64,000 bases of DNA from Lunularia cruciata. Taxonomy: Eukaryota; Streptophyta; Marchantiopsida; Lunulariales; Lunulariaceae. The position numbers were made by a program, and so were the translations under genes. A model generated the notes under the pieces. The model saw only the letters and a list, made by a program, of their open reading frames with translations, was not told the DNA's origin and searched no databases. The stretch is taken from assembly GCA_948567375.1 (NCBI GenBank), contig OX419756.1, positions 29,650,333 to 29,714,332 of the forward strand, written 5' to 3'. Positions 12,276 to 25,060 of the stretch are shown piece after piece; position 1 is the stretch's first letter; every line of letters starts with the position of its first letter.

Positions 12276-12306
12276 AAAAAGCAAACAAGGCAAACAAGAC
12301 CCTTGA

Positions 12307-12565
12307 GAAGCTTCTTCAAAGCTATTTTCTTAAATACCGGTCAAACTAATCAAGAAGCTTCTCAAGAAGCTTCCTTCTAGAAGCTGCCTACTTGACATGC
12401 AAGCTAAGCTAGCCAAGAAGCTTCCCAAGAAGCTTCCTTCTAGAAGCCACCTACTTGGCATGTAAGCTAAGCTAACCAAGAAGCTTCCTCTTTTGAATCA
12501 CCATTTGGCATGCACGCTATCCAATACTTGGAAGATACCAAGAAGCTTCCTAGACACTTCTAGAA
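12307..12565 (-). promoter_or_regulatory. Array of heat-shock-element-like modules in the LTR U3
   Basis: Ten 8-bp inverted modules of type GAAnnTTC or TTCnnGAA lie within 260 bp: GAAGCTTC at 12307, 12354, 12366, 12417, 12429, 12480 and 12542; TTCTAGAA at 12375, 12438 and 12558. Heat shock factors are known to bind inverted GAA/TTC units. Some neighbouring modules are spaced by one or four bases instead of the canonical two, so binding strength is uncertain. The symmetry of the sites makes strand irrelevant. Confidence 0.45.
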
Positions 12566-12570
12566 TATTA

Positions 12571-13300
12571 TAGGCTAATTTGGCCTATCTGCTACTTTAT
12601 TAGTTTTGACTAATTCATTGGTAAACTCCATATTGTTATACTTGTCCTCCTCTAGTTAAAAAATTGTAGATTGAGTGTTGATAGAACGTGGATGTCCAAT
12701 TTGGTATTGCTCCTTCATATACTTGGTCAAAGAAGATTGCTTGGTTGATTGAAAGATAAGTGGTTCTCTTTGGTTGGAATATGTGTATGAGTAAAGATAC
12801 TATTGCTCTTTTGGCTAGGTCTTTGTAGCTACAAACCCTCCAACCATTGTTGGGTTTTCTTGGCTCATTGAAGGAGTTGGTTATGAGGGTGTTGATCTTC
12901 TCTCCCATATCTCCAAACTTGGTATCTAATGTGAGTCCTTTTGAATGTCATACCTCTACCTCAAGGACTATGCTCTAGTATTCCTCACTCCACTCTCTTG
13001 GATTCTATATAAGTTTCACACTCTCTTTTCTTCTACTTCTCATTTCATGGAAGGTGAGTTGAAATTTCATTACAAGAGCAGAAGGTTAGATGCTTGGTCC
13101 AAAGGAATTTTCTCTTAAAAAATATTCCACCATTTTGTAAAGGAGTATTACTTTTGGACTCTCCTCATCAATCTTTCCCCTCTCACCATACTTATTGTCA
13201 AAGAAATTGCTAACATCAATCTCTACTCTTTCTCAAAAATGTTCCTTGCTAAAGACAAACAAGCCCACAAGAAAGTTCTTGCAAAAGAACAAATTACTCA
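12571..13300 (-). other. Unassigned block between the family B LTR and family A RT
   Basis: A 90-codon minus-strand frame at 12636-12908 starts MGEKINTLITNSFNEPRKPN and includes NNGWRVCSYKDLAKRAIVS. It matches no retroelement motif I know. The position where the family A RT palm, RNase H and integrase should follow is occupied by this block, so it either belongs to a third element or marks a rearranged junction. Confidence 0.3.
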
Positions 13301-13701
13301 CACCAGCTCTGATTTTGTAGTCAAGAATATTTTGCAAATGTACCTTGTAGGTGCACAAGTCCATCCTTGCAGGGTAAAGGGTATTTGTTCTTCATTGTTT
13401 GTTGATTTAGGCCCCAATAGTCAATGCACATGCACATTGTATTGTGCTTTTTCTTCACAAACAAGATAGGAGCCCTCCTATATGGTCATACATTGGGTTG
13501 GATAAATCCTTTCTGCAACATATCCTTGATTTGAGCCTTACACTCCTCCAACCCATGAGGTGATAAATGATATGGAGCCTTACAAGGAGATGTCTTCCCA
13601 AGAAGTATCTTGATTTTATTGTATATTCTCCTTTTTGGTGGTAATCTTGAGAGTAGGTCATTTGAGAAGACATCTTGAAACTCATTGACCACATCTTTCA
13701 A
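13301..13701 (-). pseudogene. Family A Ty3/gypsy reverse transcriptase, N-terminal part only
   Basis: The minus-strand frame 13486-13701 gives a clear gypsy RT start: VVNEFQDVFSNDL, RLPPKRRIYNKI and KDMLQKGFIQPNV. Past a frame break (about 13480-13370) the next motifs can still be read: [11 protein letters not shown], then [19 protein letters not shown]. The sequence stops resembling RT near 13300, before the catalytic YxDD box. The palm, RNase H and integrase of this copy are missing. Confidence 0.85.
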
Positions 13702-14310
13702 TTTTCAACTTTCATCTTTCTTAGGAACTTGTCCATTGAGCTATGCACTCTAGACTTCTCTTATTAGACCCATGAAACATCTATCTATCTTATAGATAGC
13801 TATTATCCTTATGACATAAAGAGGTAATTCTTGCATGTGTGTTGCTCTATCTTTAACCCCAATGATCTTCCATGGGTGATTTCTCACTACTTTCTTCCTC
13901 CAATTGATTGTGGGGTTGTAGTGCTTTATCCATGGCAAATTCAAAATTGCATCATAACAAGCTAACCATATTAATTGCCATTCAATTGCTTCTTGATACC
14001 CTTTTAAAGAGAGTGCTACCTTTCTAGGTAACAACTCAATCTTCTTTGGCTACCCATTAGGTAATTCTACTTCTTCATTCTCATCCTTCTCTAGATCTAT
14101 CTCCAACCTTATTACAATAAAGTGAGACAAGAAATTCTTTATTGCTCTAGGGTCTATCAATACTCTCACTTGATTACCTTCTAGGACTTCATTTACAACA
14201 ATCAATTGTAAGTTTGTCTTCCTCAATCTCTGCACACTTGTTCTCTTCCTTTCCCTACTTTTCTTCTTTTCCATTAAGCTAGTAAGGTTGCTAGGTGCAT
14301 TTATTGGCAA
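13702..14310 (-). pseudogene. Family A retropepsin-like protease (broken)
   Basis: The minus-strand frame 14050-14310 contains QVRVLIDPRAIKNFLSHFIV. This is the active-site block of a gypsy protease, normally VLIDSGASxNFIS, with Ser-Gly changed to Pro-Arg. The frame 13750-14034 continues with AILNLPWIKHYNPTINW, the DxILGxxWL and downstream region. Both lie in the expected place between gag and RT. The active-site Gly is lost and frame breaks divide the gene. Confidence 0.75.
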
Positions 14311-15960
14311 TCTTTATTTTCTGATATGTTTTCCACATCCTCTTCTTCAATTTGTCTTTCCATGTTGTTCAAAGATTGCTTGTATAGAGGCTGAGGGCAT
14401 TAAGGAAAATGAGCACAACAATTGATAGCTAGGTGCCCAATTCAACCATAATTATAGCAATGATGTTTTTTTTTGCTCAAGTCCGTTCCCCTCATAGAAC
14501 TCCATCTCTACTTTCTTTGACCTGACCCCTTTCTCCTTGGAGCGGTCGTGCTCCCCATTCTCAAAACCAAATATTGCCTAACATAGGAACTTGTCCAACA
14601 AAGTGTTATGTTTTAGTCCAATAATGTGGAGTTGGAACTACCCCTTCACCTCCTCCAAGCACTCCTACTATTCTCTAAGTGCAATCAATGTCTTCAAAAA
14701 TTGTGCAAGGGTTTTATATTATTACTTCTTGGAAAAATTGCTTTTTTAACCCTCATTTGAAATTATCCAAAGCTTTTGCTGGAATAATGTCAATTATTGT
14801 GACTTGCAAATCAAGGAATGCCTCCACATACAATTATACACTATTCTTTTGCTTCAATCCCATAGTTGGATTCGGGCCATCTAAACAAAATCCACAGATT
14901 GGAAAATCTTCAGCAATTCTTCTTGCATGGCAGTCCAAGTGATCTCTCTTCCTTATGCAAACATTGATTGTTCCCAAGTGTCGTACCACATAAGGCCCTT
15001 ATTGGTCAAGTACCCACATGCAAACACACCGGTAGAATGATTGGTGATTTTTATTGTGAACAATCAAAAGTATTGATTCATTCTTAATATCTAATTTTCC
15101 ACTACTGCCATGGACTATTATTCCTTGTAAGGCTCAATATTGCATGTCTTCATCCATAGTAACAATGTGGCTTCATTGTTGATTATTGTTGGTGTTCTTG
15201 GCATGAATGACTCTCCTAGTACTTTGGCTATTGGTATTGGAATTTGAGACAAATCCTTTTCTTTCATTACTTGATCATTCTTGAAGGTATGTGCTTGACT
15301 TTGCAATGCCTCCATGGTCACCTTGATCTCCTAAAACTAGTTCAACATCCCTTGCATTCCTTGCATCAAATCCTACAAATTTGGATTCATAATTTCCTAC
15401 ACACAACATTGCTCAATTGCTACTTCCTACTTTAATAGAGGCTAATATGATCACTCAAGAGGGGGCACTAACTTTTGGGACTACTATTAGAAGCTATTAT
15501 CTGTTAATATTCCTCACCAAAATTGCGGACTACAAAATCCCTGAACATAACTTTTGGTCCAACCACATAAGTAATTTCTACTTGAGTGTTGAAAAGGAGA
15601 GGATTTAGCTCATTTAAATGCATCTTAATAGCATGTATATTGTCAATTCCACTCTCTATCATAGATCATCATAGGAAAAATCATTGGGTGTGGTGAATTC
15701 ATCATTCTTTCCATGAACTCTACTCCAAAATAGAAAACAAGATATACTCTCCCTTGCTCACATTGGATATATATAATATTGATGTGGAACGGATTCAAGA
15801 ACAAAGAGCGTGGTGCATGATATTGTTCTCTTGGAGCCTCCATCGCATCCTCTCTTTAATACACTCCTAATTTATCAATGGTACTATGATTTCTCTCCTC
15901 AAAATCACTCAATCTCAATAGCCCATGTTTCTCCAAGAGGAATGATCCACTCTCTTGGAT
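14311..15960 (-). pseudogene. Family A gag with a decayed zinc knuckle
   Basis: Gag is identified by position between PBS and protease and by a CCHC knuckle near 14413-14463, read on the minus strand as CYNYG-stop-IGHLAINC. The second Cys has become Tyr and a stop interrupts the motif. An N-terminal piece at 15118-15321 is open (MTMEALQSQAHTFKNDQVMK at its start). The region 15270-15960 repeats 1-718 of the window. No continuous frame remains. Confidence 0.65.
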
Positions 15961-15967
15961 TGAAACA

Positions 15968-15982
15968 CCTACTCTAATACCA
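15968..15982 (-). other. Primer binding site, family A right copy
   Basis: The minus strand reads TGGTATTAGAGTAGG, matching the initiator-Met tRNA PBS at most positions. It is one base from the LTR border at 15984. Confidence 0.7.
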
Positions 15983-15983
15983 T

Positions 15984-16573
15984 TGTAATCTTCTGAGGAT
16001 AGGAGACCTTAAGAGAAATACAAGAGAAAACACAAATCTATGCACTCAATCTCTAATGCCCCAAAGGAGCACTTGAACTATATTATATGGCCAAAATGAC
16101 ACATCCACAAGGAGCTCCATCCTTGGATCCAACACATGGATTTATGACATGTCAGAAAGCTACACCCTTAGATGAGTTGCATGCATTGGTGACATGTTGA
16201 TTTTGATCCTATCTAGTTGGTCAAACCATATTTGATTAGAGAATCTTTAGGGAATTTTCTGGTAAGAATCTCCGAATTGCATGGGTGAGGTACCATTGGA
16301 AAGCTCTTGATGAGACAAACTTGGGGAGAGGGAAGGACAACCTTTCCTTTATTGGGGGGAATCTACATATGTTCTAGGCCTAATTCATCTATTTAGGCCT
16401 CCAAAATTGGCATTAAAGTTTCCAAGTTATTTTTGGCTCTTGCACTATTAGTAACAATTCTCTTTTGGTTACACCTCTCTTTGATATACCTAGCCTATCC
16501 TATATAACATCCTTCCATTTGTTACCAAGCCAATTTTCACCTCTAAAGGATATGTCTAGTTATTTGTATTATA
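15984..16573 (-). repeat. Family A LTR, 5' LTR of the right copy
   Basis: 590 bp, starting TGTAATC beside the PBS and ending ATTATA (ATTACA in the left copy) on the plus strand. It corresponds to 720-1301. Many substitutions separate the two, so these are old copies. Confidence 0.7.
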
Positions 16574-19439
16574 GACTTGGTATCATCAAGATCCAAAGTT
16601 CAAGATCTTTGGATGAAGAAGTGCAATATATTAATGAAGGCAAATAAGTTGAGTAAAGTAGAAATCAAGGTCAAAGTTAACAAGAACATGGCATAGTCTT
16701 TTCTTGTTTAGAAATTATGCAAATTCTTCAAAAAAATTTAGTCGAGCCCCTCTAAGGTTTTACATTTTGATCATGAAGTGATGTTGCAAATCTTACATTA
16801 ATAGTCTCATAGCAAGGCCAAATTGAAAAGTAGGTGTTTACAAGTAAACTTCAAGGATACCTTTGTATAATCTTACCTTTGATAGTCTCTTAGCAAGGCC
16901 AAATTGAAATCAAGGATACCTTTCTATAACTTAGTGAAGAGACCACACAAAGTACGGGAATGAAATTAGATTTTGAAAATATTTTGGTGTATATCAAGTC
17001 ATTATATTCTACAACTCAAAAATGAAATATTTGAAGGAAATGGTTGAAGTGGATCTTGTGAAGATGAAGCAATTGGAAGAGATTAGTTACAAAGTGGGTT
17101 GACTTCAAATAGAGGTCAAATCTAGGTTGAGTAGTGGATATTTATTCTTTGTAAGTTTTTTAATAATCTTCGAATTTACTTTTCACTTAAGTAAGCTTAG
17201 TTTAATTTCGTGAAAATTTGGGCCAGAAAGAGGAACCTAAGGAAATTGGTGTGGGATCTAAAGAGGAAAAAGATAATTTCTAGAATTTTCTATTAAAAGA
17301 TTGCAATTATAATGGCTCATTTTTTAATTGTATGTAAGGGTTGGAGCACTAAGTATAGTTTAACTTAATCCCAACCAATAATGTTAGGATTTTGGGATGT
17401 CAATTTAGACTTCCATTATGTTTATGCTTTTTATGGAACACTATTACTTTGATATGTTTCTCACTTTGACATCTTTGGTGATAAGTTTTGAGATAAGTCA
17501 ATTTATAATATGTAGTGTAGTGTTTCTTAGTAAGAATGCTATATTGAAAGTATGTAAAAGGCTTTCTTCAAAAAGAGCCTAATTGGTCAAGCACTACTTG
17601 CCTATTGGCTCTTACATCCCTTGGACCTTCCAACTTAGGTATTGAAATGCTTGCTAGAAATAGTGGATTCTTCATCATAAAACACTTTGGTTTTGGGCAC
17701 TCAAGGCAAAAGTTGTCATCAAAGTCACCAAGATCAGGATATATAGTTCAAAGATAGAAGTTTCATGTAATTTTAATGGCTAAGAAAGGTTTGGTTGATT
17801 TTAATTTGTATCATCATGTGAGGAAGAATTTTAGAATCCTTCTAGATAGTAGAGTACTAATTCTCTTAGTAGAATTTTGTGATAATGAATTTTGCACTTA
17901 TATCTATATTTTGAGTTAAAACATATCCTTAAAAGTATGTATCTTGCATATTTAGTACCATAATTTCACAACCTAAGTCGGAATCACAAAATATGTTTTG
18001 AGTTTAAAGGTTGAAAGTAAGAATTATCTTCTTACTTTGGCATGTGAGCAATTAAGAAATTGACTTGCAACTTTAAGTTTAATCCCAAGCACATATGAAA
18101 AATATTTGGATGTGGATTCTAAGTTGGAAGATGCAACTTCACTTTGGATTTATTTTCATGTATTTATTTTTCACAACGAATGTTACAAATTTTTTTACTT
18201 AGTTAGACCAAATAGTACTTTGGATGTGATCTTACATTGGGTAAGCCAAATAAAAAGATTTTTTTTTGTTTGAGACAAAAAATAAGTAAATTTAGTGCAA
18301 TAGATGAATAAATATAGTCATTTCTTAGACCAAAAATTCCTCCTTGCTTTCTTAAATAAATAAGTGTTTCATCTATGGGAACAAAGTATTAGGAAGTGTT
18401 GTAAGCAAAGGAGAATTGAAAAGTAGCTAATCATATCTGAGCAACCAAAGGTAACAAGAAAACCTCTATGATGTTGAAGCAAAACTTTATGAAATATCAT
18501 ATTTTGTAGTGGATATTTTAAATTAAATTAAATTACCAGAAAAATTTTTTTAGGAAATGATCTCAATAAGATGAGTGTTAGAAAGATATCTCAAATTGAC
18601 TACCTTCATTTGGAGTCTTTTGGCCTTGATTTTAGTAGTTGTGTTTGCTAATTTCTACTACATGCCCAGAAAAAAATTATTTTTGCTTTTCTCATACTTC
18701 CTTTTTCTGACCTATCTTGTTGGTCAAATCCCTCATATATTTGCAGGTTGAGAGGCAATAAAAGACCTATGGGTACTTGAAAAGCTAACCTTTTTTCTAT
18801 TGGCTACCAACACAATTCGTTCATGCCTATTAAAGAACCTTTAGAGGCTAATCACTAAAAAGTTGTATAAGGTAGAAAATTTATGTTGCAAACAAACCAA
18901 TTTGGAAGAAGACCTTAACAATAAAGAGGATAAAGCTACTCAAAGCAAACACCATATGATACAAAGGAATCATCAACATAGGATGAACTGGATGAAGGAT
19001 ACAAGGATCATGGTCCTCAAAGAAGGGATGCCAAGAACCCCAAAAGCCAAGAGGCTTCAAGACAACATGCCTAAAGCTAATAGAAACCTAGTAAATGGAG
19101 ACCAAACACTTACCAAAAGAAGTTGGAAACTCCTTAGCACTTTAGATACTCAACTAGCATTTCTTAAGTATTCATCTTAATCCTCACATTAGAATTCAGC
19201 TCTGATAAAGTAAGGATAGCTAACAATTGGTATTGTGTTACAAGAATTTATTGGAATGGTTGTACTAGGTACCTTGATCAAATTTAATAAAAAAAATTAG
19301 TTCAACTATACCAAACAAATCTTAAAATAAAAGACTATGAGATCAAATTATATCTCTAGATAATGAGTATGACATAATCTCATAAAGCAAGACCAAAAAT
19401 ATCTATCTATTTTTTATCCCATATATAATAAACAGTTTT
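16574..19439. other. AT-rich non-coding stretch
   Basis: No gene is recognised. A 105-codon plus frame at 18863-19180 is Lys/Asn-rich and without a motif. CpG is very rare throughout. I see no LTR pair bounding this stretch. Confidence 0.5.
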
Positions 19440-21790
19440 CTACAAATATAAATTAAAATAGTTTCAAGCTTGTCTTTTACTCAAGAGAAACTCTGCATAT
19501 ATTTTGTAAGTGAAAATGTGTTGGAAATAAGATCTATATATTATCAAATACCACCAAGAAGAAAACCTAAAAGGATTCATTCTTCAACTCACTCATTGAG
19601 AAATAACTCTAATTTTCAATATACTCTCTTAGGCTTAAATTCCTCTTATATTGCTCATAAAGAAAGGTTAGGAGACCCTTCACTAACCTTCACAATGAAG
19701 GTCTTTCAGAGTTATAGGAATTTTGTGATTAATAAAAAAGTATAAGCACTCTCAAGTAAAAGATTTTACTCTTACTCAAAACGCATGAATAATATTTGCA
19801 AAGTTTCACTCCACTCACTCCATGTCTCTTCTTTAAGCATCTTCTTGTCATATTCACCAAAATTATCATGGTAAAAACTTCATAACTTGGTAAAGTTAGA
19901 TTACAAAGCTTTTGCATGGGGTTTTTGCCTCATGTATCTTCCAAAGGATACTTCTAAGTATTTTTATAAGAATCAAGAATCATCTGTTCATAAAAAATTA
20001 CACAAAACTCTAAAGTATTCAAAATTCAAGTCAAATCAACCTACCTTGACTTTCTTACACCCACAAAGGTCATCCTACACGACCAAGCCAAAAAGAACTT
20101 GAAAAAAATTTAGACACCAAGTCAAATTGACCAGTGTAAGGTACATATCTTACACCAATATAATTTAAAATAATCGCCTCAAAGGTACCATTAAATTCAA
20201 TTCAAAGACTCTTTCTTTAAGTATGCACAAAAATTGAAACTCAATTTGTTAAACTCATGTAGAGAAAGTACTCTCTTGAATCAGTTATACTTTGGAAAAC
20301 TGTTGGATATTTATGATAGTAAAATCTTTTATAGTCAAATGAGGCATAACCCTAGAATTACATGCAACAATTTGGCCCAAACCAAATAGACAACTTTTAT
20401 AGCACCAAGTGGACTATCTTGCACAGAAAAGTTCAGAAATTCTCAAAGAAAATGATCAAATTTAGAGAAAATAGTTATCTTTATAAAAATAACCTGAAAG
20501 TTTACTCTTCTCATGATAACTCTCTCAACTTTGGCCTTTGTTGTATAGGGAAATTTCTAAACCCAGAACTCATTGCTCAAACATGAAACATTTATGACTA
20601 CTTTATCTCCAAGTAGCACATTTACACTTTAATAGCATTAAAATTTTAATAGAAAATAAAATTATATCTCAACACAACAACCTTTTTACCTGACTAAGAG
20701 TCTTTATTTATCTCATGTAAACAAGGTATACATAAAAATTTCAAGATTTTAAGATGTTCAATAGAGTAGAAGTATCTTTCCTCATTCTTCAAGAGTAAGT
20801 TAATTTTCTCTTTTTCTAACGTTTCTCAATATGGAAACATGTGTATCTTGATAGCATCTTGGAAAATGAAACATTGCACTTGATACATGTACACTCCTAA
20901 GAGATCACATCAATAAAACAAAGACTATATAAAAACAATACCAAGCTTGCCTCTCATAGACAAGATGACTCTAATTTTCTATGAAAATTGTGTTAGAAGG
21001 GATAACCACATAGTATTGAGTACCATCAAAGAAAACAACTCTAAAGGATATCTCTTATTTACTCCTCAAATCAGTCATTAAGGAGTTATTATACTTATCA
21101 ATATACTTGGTTGGCCAAGGCTCCTTGAAATTTAATCATGAGAAAAGGTTTCAGCAGTGTGAATAGTTAAGATCCCTCTCTCATACTTCTGTAGGTGTCC
21201 TCAAGAATTAGAACTTTCTCTTGATCACTAATCATGATAATAGTGTTTTCCAAGTAGAAAAGATCACTCTTCATCTGATAAATACAGGTAAAACTCACAG
21301 AGCCTCATCAATTTATTCCGTCCATTGTCTAGCCTCATTAAGAAATAGTTGTCTTATCTCTTGTAAACTACTCTTCATACACTCACAAACCTTTGATCAA
21401 TAAATACCTTTTTAACTTGGTAAAATCTTCTCTTTACCTAAATTACCTTAGGTAAAAGAATACTTTGTAGATAGTCTTCACTAAAGTTGTTCATCTTATA
21501 TGCCTCCTTTTGATACTTCTATGCATATTCTATAAGCATCTAGAATTTCCTTTCATCAAAAAATTACAAAATACTCTTTGAAAGTATTTCAAATTGAAGT
21601 TAAATCTACCTACTTTGATCTTCCTCCATCCTCAAAAGTCAGGTAACATAATAAAAGCAAGAAAAATTCATACATCTAAGTACAAGTCAAATTGACCATG
21701 TAAATTATAAGATAGAAGTCTCACTCCAATATAATATATGATACTATTCACTAAGAAATTATACTTAAATAAAATTTAATTTGAAAGTAC
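19440..21790. repeat. Diverged direct repeat, about 0.8 kb, period about 1.48 kb
   Basis: About 19440-20230 and 20930-21790 follow the same order of landmarks: an AAGCTTG start, an ATCAAA and ACAACTC block, AACTTGGTAAA, AAAAAATTACA, CAAGTCAAATTGACC and CCAATATAAT. Many substitutions and small gaps separate them. No PBS, polypurine tract or coding motif is visible, so I cannot say whether these are old LTRs or a tandem repeat. Confidence 0.4.
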
Positions 21791-23042
21791 CTTAGAGATC
21801 CTATTATCAGAAAATTGATTATTGGAACTTTATTTTTATTTAGCTATACAAATTATATTAAAATATACCTCTAACTAAGTTATTTCTAACCTTAGCTAAT
21901 TTTAACAAGCTCATTGCAAAAATATATGATAGAGTCTAAAATTCACTTTGGATATTATAGTCCTTATTTGGCAAATTACAAAACCAAGATCTAGGGAATT
22001 CAATGAAACACTGTAAGAAGAGGTAAAAAGTTTCACTCAAAGTCAAGTCAAATCTTTGTTATGGGAGAGGAGACACTACTATAAAAGAGGCTTTGGATGA
22101 TCTAGAAAAAATCATCAATTTTGACCTAAATCTAACAAGCAACTCTAACAATAATATATAAGTTTGGAATTCTGGGTAAGGTTCACACCTTGATCACCAA
22201 GGTATCATCAATAAGTACAAGTACCTTAGATCCTAGTAGAAAAAATCCTATTAATTGATTTTAATTTTTTAATCCTAAAGATATTTATGAAAATTTAATC
22301 TGGTAATATAATGTGCTTACCAAGCTTTTTCTTTGTCAAAATCATACTAATTTTGATCAACTAGTACCAAAAAAGATAGCAATAATATTGGACAAAATGG
22401 GGATACATCTATAAAATTATTTTTTATAATTATTGTATATAAATAGTTATCAAACCTATTCTCAAACTGATTATAGTTTGCAAAAGGGAGAAAGTACTAA
22501 TTCCAAAGACTTTAGAGTGATTTTGTAAGCAATATAAGATAATATTTACATTTATAGAATGCATAGATAAGTGAATAAAGCTTGGCTACCAAGTACAATC
22601 TAATTATCACCCAATAGTAATAACGCCTCAATTGCTTCTACTTCTTCTTTGTAAACTACAATTATGAAAACCATCTCTTGAAATGGAAATTTACATATTC
22701 CTGCTTGCTATATTACTTGTATAAATTTTGTTGATGTCTTCTAGAGGTATTTTTTGCATGGCTTTGAATCACCAACTATTGATACTTCTTTGGATCATAT
22801 ACTTTCATTCACCAACTATTGATACAACTATTGATGCAAACATTGGATCTAGAACCTTTGTAGTTATCTTTGGCTATCCATTACTACTTGGGTCTATTTT
22901 GTATTTGATCTTTTAGAATAGCACTATTTTTTTGAATGAGGGACGATCAGAGATAGTAGTATCTAAAAAAATATTGAGTAGCCTTGAGTGCATCTTACTT
23001 TTGGAGTCTATATTGAAAAAATCTGTGTATAAGCATAAATTA
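21791..23042. other. AT-rich non-coding stretch
   Basis: Nothing recognised. Near 22760-22830 a short phrase, CACCAACTATTGATAC, occurs twice about 40 bases apart. Confidence 0.5.
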
Positions 23043-23144
23043 TAATGGTATAAGAGCAAGGTTCCTTTTCAATGAGATTCTATCATCCTCTTTCAAGAGG
23101 ATGATATCATCTCATAGAAAAGGAATCATGCTCTTATACCATTA
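23043..23144. repeat. 102-nt foldback with about 50-bp arms
   Basis: The left arm starts TAATGGTATAAGAGCA and the right arm ends GCTCTTATACCATTA. About 44 of 50 positions pair, and the loop is only a few bases around 23092. Neither arm is seen elsewhere in the window. It could be a miniature foldback element, a fragment of a small-RNA hairpin, or a local inverted duplication. Confidence 0.6.
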
Positions 23145-24921
23145 ATAATAATCATAATAATTAGGAAAGAGAGAAAGTGGAAAAACTTGCTATAAAGGTT
23201 TGCAATGGCCATGACCTAGAGCAAGGTAGAAGGGATATACTATAAATTAAGTGAATTTTAGAAGAAATTTAAATTTTAAAATTCAAATTCAAATTTTGAT
23301 AGGAGATAGAAGGAAATGAAGTAGAATCAATGATCAAAGATTGTTCTTTATTCCCAATTTCCTTATTCTAAATACTTTCCATATATCAATTTAGTTTGTG
23401 AATAACCAATTTTGAGACAACATAAATTTAATGACCTAACTGATGGCATTCCCAACTTCTATTGATTGAAAAAAATGTAGTATTTATATTCTTCTATGAG
23501 TTTGAATATAAAGCCAATTATAACATTCAACACCCAAGGTTATATCGATTATGCTTGTGTGTCAAAAGTAGTATGAAAGGTTTGGATTATTTAGAGGTTT
23601 AGTTATAAGAAGTATAATTTTATGAGATTTTCAATTCATATCTATATATATATGGTAGTGAATGCTTTGTGCCTTCCATTTTGGTAGCTTTGCATGATGA
23701 AAAAATGTATTTTATGTAGAGTGGAACAAGTAGAATTACAATTTACTATATTTTATTTTGAGGAAGAAAATATGGATAGATCATTACTATAAAGATTATT
23801 CCAATAGATGGAAGAGATGAAATCAGCTATGTAAGAAACTAAAGCTAACACCAAGCAATCGATAAAAAAAACTATTAAGCAGTAAGGTTCAAGAAGTGTA
23901 TCAAAATAAAGGACTTATTGCACCATCAAAATCAAGAGAAAGACAATAAGACATGCATGCAAGCTCCATTAATAATTATGCTTGGTGACAAATTTTTCAA
24001 AAGATTATAAAGGATTACAAAGTTTAATTTCATTAATGGAACCAAAAAACCCAAGTACTAAAAAGATAGTTGTATTTTATGGAAATCATTTTCCCTTATT
24101 TTTTTCTTTTATTTACAATATGGTTATATTCATTTTATGAATACTGTCCTAAGGTTGAGGGAATTTTTTGTAGTCCAATAGAATGGAAAAGTACACTCAA
24201 AACTTCAACTATAATTGATAAAATTCTCCTCAAAACTACATGTATATGTGTTATACATAGAAAAGGAATAAGATGTATTACATGGAGAAGTCCAATCAAA
24301 CATTCAACCATGATTGGTAAATGTCCACTTAATAATCTTAGAAGAATTTCTTCATGATAACAAACTCTAACCACAACTGTCGTCACCAATTATTGTGATT
24401 ATATTTGAGATTTGGCATTTCAGAGGACTTTTTGGTAGTACATAGAAGGTCTCCTAAAAAATCTTATGAGAAGTTTAGATGGAAAACACACTCAAATGTA
24501 ACAACCATACCATAATCACTAGATGCCACCACCCAACAATCCAAATGGTAAATAACAAGGTACCACCTTTTAATTCCACCCAAGTACTTTTAAGTTTGGG
24601 AGCTAGATTAGTAGAAAGTGTAATATATAACTTTCCATCACAATTATATATTGCAATCACATGATGTACTCTCATGAACTACACATCATTACTTATTGCA
24701 TCATTGGAGGAAGACATAGGCAACTTGATTGGTCATTACTCTAATCTGACTACCAATAACACATTGGAGCATTAATAATCTAAATATCAAAGCAACTCAA
24801 ACAAACATAATAATTCACATAATTGTGATAGTAGCAAAATGTTAACAAAATATTATAGTAAAATGGCTAAAATGTCTAGTCTAAAACAAGCAAGTTAGCC
24901 TTCTAAGCCTTTGTAGCCTCT
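23145..24921. other. AT-rich non-coding stretch
   Basis: Overlapping frames on both strands (24070-24389, 24475-24675) are short and unlike any family I know. Nothing else is seen. Confidence 0.5.
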
Positions 24922-25060
24922 CAAACCTGTAGATGTCTTTACTAAATCCTCACCAATTTGGATTAGCCTACAATATCTATGATATTCTATCAAACCTATA
25001 GATATCTTTACTTAATCCTTGCCAATTTGGATTAGCCTACAGTCTTTGTGATATTCTACC
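24922..25060. repeat. Tandem duplication, 69-bp unit, two copies
   Basis: Copies start at 24922 and 24991 (CAAACCTGTAGATG and CAAACCTATAGATA) and share CCAATTTGGATTAGCCTACA. A third, incomplete start (CAAACACATTTGG) follows. Confidence 0.7.

Larger units (their letters stand above)
12155..12570 (-). repeat. Family B gypsy LTR, 5' copy
   Basis: The border next to the PBS reads TGTAAAAGATC on the plus strand. The sequence matches 7713-8085, with an extra internal block carrying a second GAAGCTTCCTTCTAGAA unit (12417-12445). The outer border is uncertain because the 3' copy is cut short; it may extend past 12570. The U3 part (higher coordinates) holds the heat-shock-like array, followed in the direction of transcription by a TATA box and then R-U5 down to the PBS. 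Confidence 0.65.

Noticed and set aside
16576-16590. Plus-strand PBS (TGGTATCATCAAG) next to the family A LTR
   Set aside because: Only the first eight bases match; the true PBS of this LTR is on the other side in the minus orientation, and no element follows on the plus strand.
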